Source: Syntrophaceae bacterium (lineage in GTDB: Bacteria > Desulfobacterota > Syntrophia > Syntrophales > Smithellaceae). Taken from it: DNA of 64,000 nt. Positions within the stretch are counted from its first letter, which is position 1. Each line of letters starts with the position of its first letter. This document shows positions 62,317 to 64,000 of this stretch, piece by piece. The stretch is from positions 102,198-166,197 of the forward strand of contig JAHDKI010000026.1 in NCBI GenBank assembly GCA_018436925.1, written 5' to 3'. Below the pieces are notes generated by a model. It did no database searches. It had not been told where the DNA came from and was given only the letters and a program-made list of their open reading frames with translations. A program made the position numbers and the translations under genes.

Positions 62317-63425
62317 TGCACTCTCCTTCCGGCGACATAAAAGCAGATGAAGGCGAACACTGTCAATACAATTAATTTTGGAAAGATATCCGCCAGAGAG
62401 GCGCCGCGCAGCAGCACGTCCAGATAGGCCTGGTGCGCCCAGTACATTGGCGAGATCATCGCCAGTTTCTTCATGAACGCCGGCATGACGATGTGCGGAA
62501 CCATAATGCCGCCGAAAACCCCCGCCAGAACGGACAACGTGGCGGCCAGCGTGGCCGCCTGCTCGGGGGATCGGGCGCACGCGGCGACAAGCACGCCGAA
62601 TCCCGTCGCGGCGGCGGCGACAACCAGCGTGATCGGCACCAGATGCCAGGCGTGTTCGCCCAGGTCAAACGGCAGCCCCAGGATCGCGGGCATAATCCAG
62701 ACGCCGACGGCCAGCATCAACACAAACTGAGCGTTGTTGATCAAATAGTAGGGAACCACCTTCCCGGCGGCAACCAGCGCCGGCGCCACCGGATAGGTAA
62801 AAAGCCGCTGGAGCGTGCCGTCGTTTTTTTCCCTCAAAAAGCCCATCGACAGGGGAATGGCAATAAAGAACATGGCGAAGATCGTCCAACCCGGAACGCT
62901 TTGCTGCAGCGGACTGGGGAAGGACCGGTTCGGACGGGTTTTTTCCACCACGAACGCGGCCGCAATTGTCTCGAGCGGGTCGGCGTCCATGACGACTTCA
63001 AGCGCGACGCCGGCAACGAACGACTTAAGCGCAATACGGTAGCCCGCGTCCAAAACCGGATCGAACTGAATCTCGACGGGTCGTCCGCCCTGCTCAAAAC
63101 CGTCGGGAATCCACACCACCGCCTGCGCTTCGCCCGTTTCGAAAAGCCGGTCGTTGTCCATCCCGGAAGGCCGCGCTACCTTGCGAATCATGGAAGAAGC
63201 GGCGATCCTGGCAGCCAGTCTGTCGGACTTGGCCGAGGCGGCTTCCTGTTCGATCACCACCGCCACGGGCTGGCCGATGACTTTGTCCACATAAACGCCT
63301 TTGAGCGCCAGCGACAAAAAGAAGATCAGCGCCACCGGCATGACAAATAAGAGCAAAAGCGTCTGGCGGTCGCGCGCCGCCAGCAACATTTCCTTTCGAA
63401 AGAGCTCCCGGATTCGGCTAGTCAT
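62307..63425 (-). CDS. ABC-2 type exporter permease
   Basis: A 372-residue membrane protein with the ABC-2 pattern: one N-terminal helix, a large external domain (about residues 40-170) and five helices at the C-terminus, including FFIAIPLSMGFLREKNDGTL and the final IVLTVFAFICFYVAGRRV. It should export the product of the cluster, driven by the adjacent ATPase, whose stop it overlaps by 8 bases. Confidence 0.9.
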   Translation of the reverse strand: MTSRIRELFRKEMLLAARDRQTLLLLFVMPVALIFFLSLALKGVYVDKVIGQPVAVVIEQEAASAKSDRLAARIAASSMIRKVARPSGMDNDRLFETGEAQAVVWIPDGFEQGGRPVEIQFDPVLDAGYRIALKSFVAGVALEVVMDADPLETIAAAFVVEKTRPNRSFPSPLQQSVPGWTIFAMFFIAIPLSMGFLREKNDGTLQRLFTYPVAPALVAAGKVVPYYLINNAQFVLMLAVGVWIMPAILGLPFDLGEHAWHLVPITLVVAAAATGFGVLVAACARSPEQAATLAATLSVLAGVFGGIMVPHIVMPAFMKKLAMISPMYWAHQAYLDVLLRGASLADIFPKLIVLTVFAFICFYVAGRRVQWI

Positions 63426-63873
63426 CGCGCAGCCCCCTGCCGGTTTTCGCCAGAAAAAATTTTTCAAGATCGCCGACATCCGACATGGCGCCGTCGAAAA
63501 CCACGCTGCCGCGATCGACCAGCGTGACGCTTCCGCACAGACGCTGAGCCTCTGCCATGATGTGCGTGCACAGCAATACGGTTACGCCTTCGGCGGCCAG
63601 CGACAGGAGCGTTTCATGGATATGGTTGCGGCTTTGCGGATCCACGCCGACGGTCGGCTCGTCCAAAAGCAGCAGTTTCGGTTCATGCAGAAGCGCGACC
63701 GCAAGATTCAGCCGCCTTTGCATTCCGCCGGAATAGGCCGAAACCCTTTGATGGGCGTACGCATCTAAACCGGTGCGGGAAAGCACCTCCCGGCTGCGGT
63801 TTTGAATCCGGGTTGGAGAAAGACCGGCCATCGCGCCAAAGAAGCGCAGATTTTCAAAGGCGGAGATATAAAC
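63418..63873 (-). pseudogene. ABC transporter ATP-binding protein, 5' part missing at an insertion
   Basis: The remaining C-terminal part has the ABC signature YSGGMQRRLNL, Walker B LLLLDEPTVGVDP and the H-loop LLCTHIMAEA. Upstream the reading continues as YISAFENLRFFGAM, then from about 63871 it changes to unrelated sequence. Walker A is therefore missing from this strand. This is best explained by an insertion element, so the exporter may be inactive unless the 5' part is expressed elsewhere beyond the window. Confidence 0.75.
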
Positions 63874-64000
63874 AAAAGTTGTGTTTAGGAAGATAGGTGG
63901 TGTATCCAGCGGTTGATTGTTTCCCGACAGTCAAAACCGCCCAAAAAATGGAAAGGATACACACACCATGAAGAAAGATAATGTAATAGCGATAAATAAG
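63871..64000 (+). mobile_element. left end of an insertion sequence
   Basis: Sequence from about 63871 is unrelated to the ABC gene and leads into a transposase-like start. GGTGTATCC near 63899-63907 is partly mirrored by GGATACACACACC just before the start codon. The family cannot be fixed from this fragment; an IS256-type element is possible. Exact terminal repeat not identifiable. Confidence 0.5.
63968..64000 (+). CDS. putative transposase, N-terminal 11 residues
   Basis: ATG at 63968, preceded by GGAAAGGA, reads MKKDNVIAINK up to the edge. The beginning is similar to the starts of IS256-family transposases I know, but the fragment is too short for certainty. Confidence 0.4.
   Translation, partial: MKKDNVIAINK

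Overview
The window looks like chromosomal DNA of a Gram-negative anaerobe, most likely a Desulfobacterota (former Deltaproteobacteria) member of the Syntrophales type. Supporting signs are a PEP-CTERM sorted protein, hypA next to a Cys-rich ferredoxin, an NrpR-like nitrogen regulator with NADP-glutamate dehydrogenase, cobalamin-binding radical SAM enzymes, DUF2959 and DUF3568 lipoproteins, and a UGA/selenocysteine gene. The lineage is an inference from gene content. Most of the window is GC-rich; the restriction-modification segment near 5.2-7.2 kb is visibly AT-rich.

Layout. (1) 0-5 kb: a partial lipoprotein, a PEP-CTERM protein behind a sigma-54-like promoter, hypA plus ferredoxin, an SGNH hydrolase and a small conserved protein. 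(2) 5.2-18.1 kb: a defence/toxin island, all on the minus strand: a type I restriction system (hsdR-hsdM-hsdS) followed by a fourth gene with a nuclease motif, a RhuM-Fic protein, a class II Fic protein, an AbiEi/AbiEii pair and an AAA/DUF4143 ATPase. Three degenerate copies of the fic 3' end plus flank separate these modules. (3) 18.4-27 kb: membrane proteins, a large KaiC-like/PEP-synthase-like protein, gdhA and the NrpR-like regulator with a candidate operator. (4) 27.4-41.2 kb: an envelope region: VanW, a secreted AMMECR1 protein, a 1850-aa alpha-2-macroglobulin, a SpoIID/penicillin-binding fusion, then a ferritin-like protein, a diguanylate cyclase, an L,D-transpeptidase, a VanX-type dipeptidase and a dicarboxylate symporter. 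(5) 41-57 kb: housekeeping genes (tRNA-Phe, tRNA-Glu, rsmE, prmA, RlmD-like and RlmI-like rRNA methyltransferases, manC, maf, yggS) mixed with small proteins. (6) 57-64 kb: an outer-membrane protein, a radical SAM enzyme, two ketosynthase-type proteins, an acyl carrier protein and an ABC-2 exporter whose ATPase gene is cut by what appears to be an insertion sequence.

Most notable is an unbroken frame at 55504-55836 (minus) that contains an in-frame TGA. It encodes a secreted heavy-metal-associated (MerP-like) domain in which the second metal-binding cysteine is replaced by the TGA codon (CxxU). A bacterial SECIS-like hairpin with a GGUC loop lies 11 bases after the TGA, and a strong ribosome binding site precedes the start. 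A conventional gene caller would miss this gene.

Other structure not explained by genes: arrays of degenerate 7-bp repeats in three intergenic regions, two of them between convergent genes; a run of three perfect hairpins at 24.47-24.58 kb; and several promoter/palindrome pairs that suggest autoregulation (fic, NrpR, AAA-ATPase).
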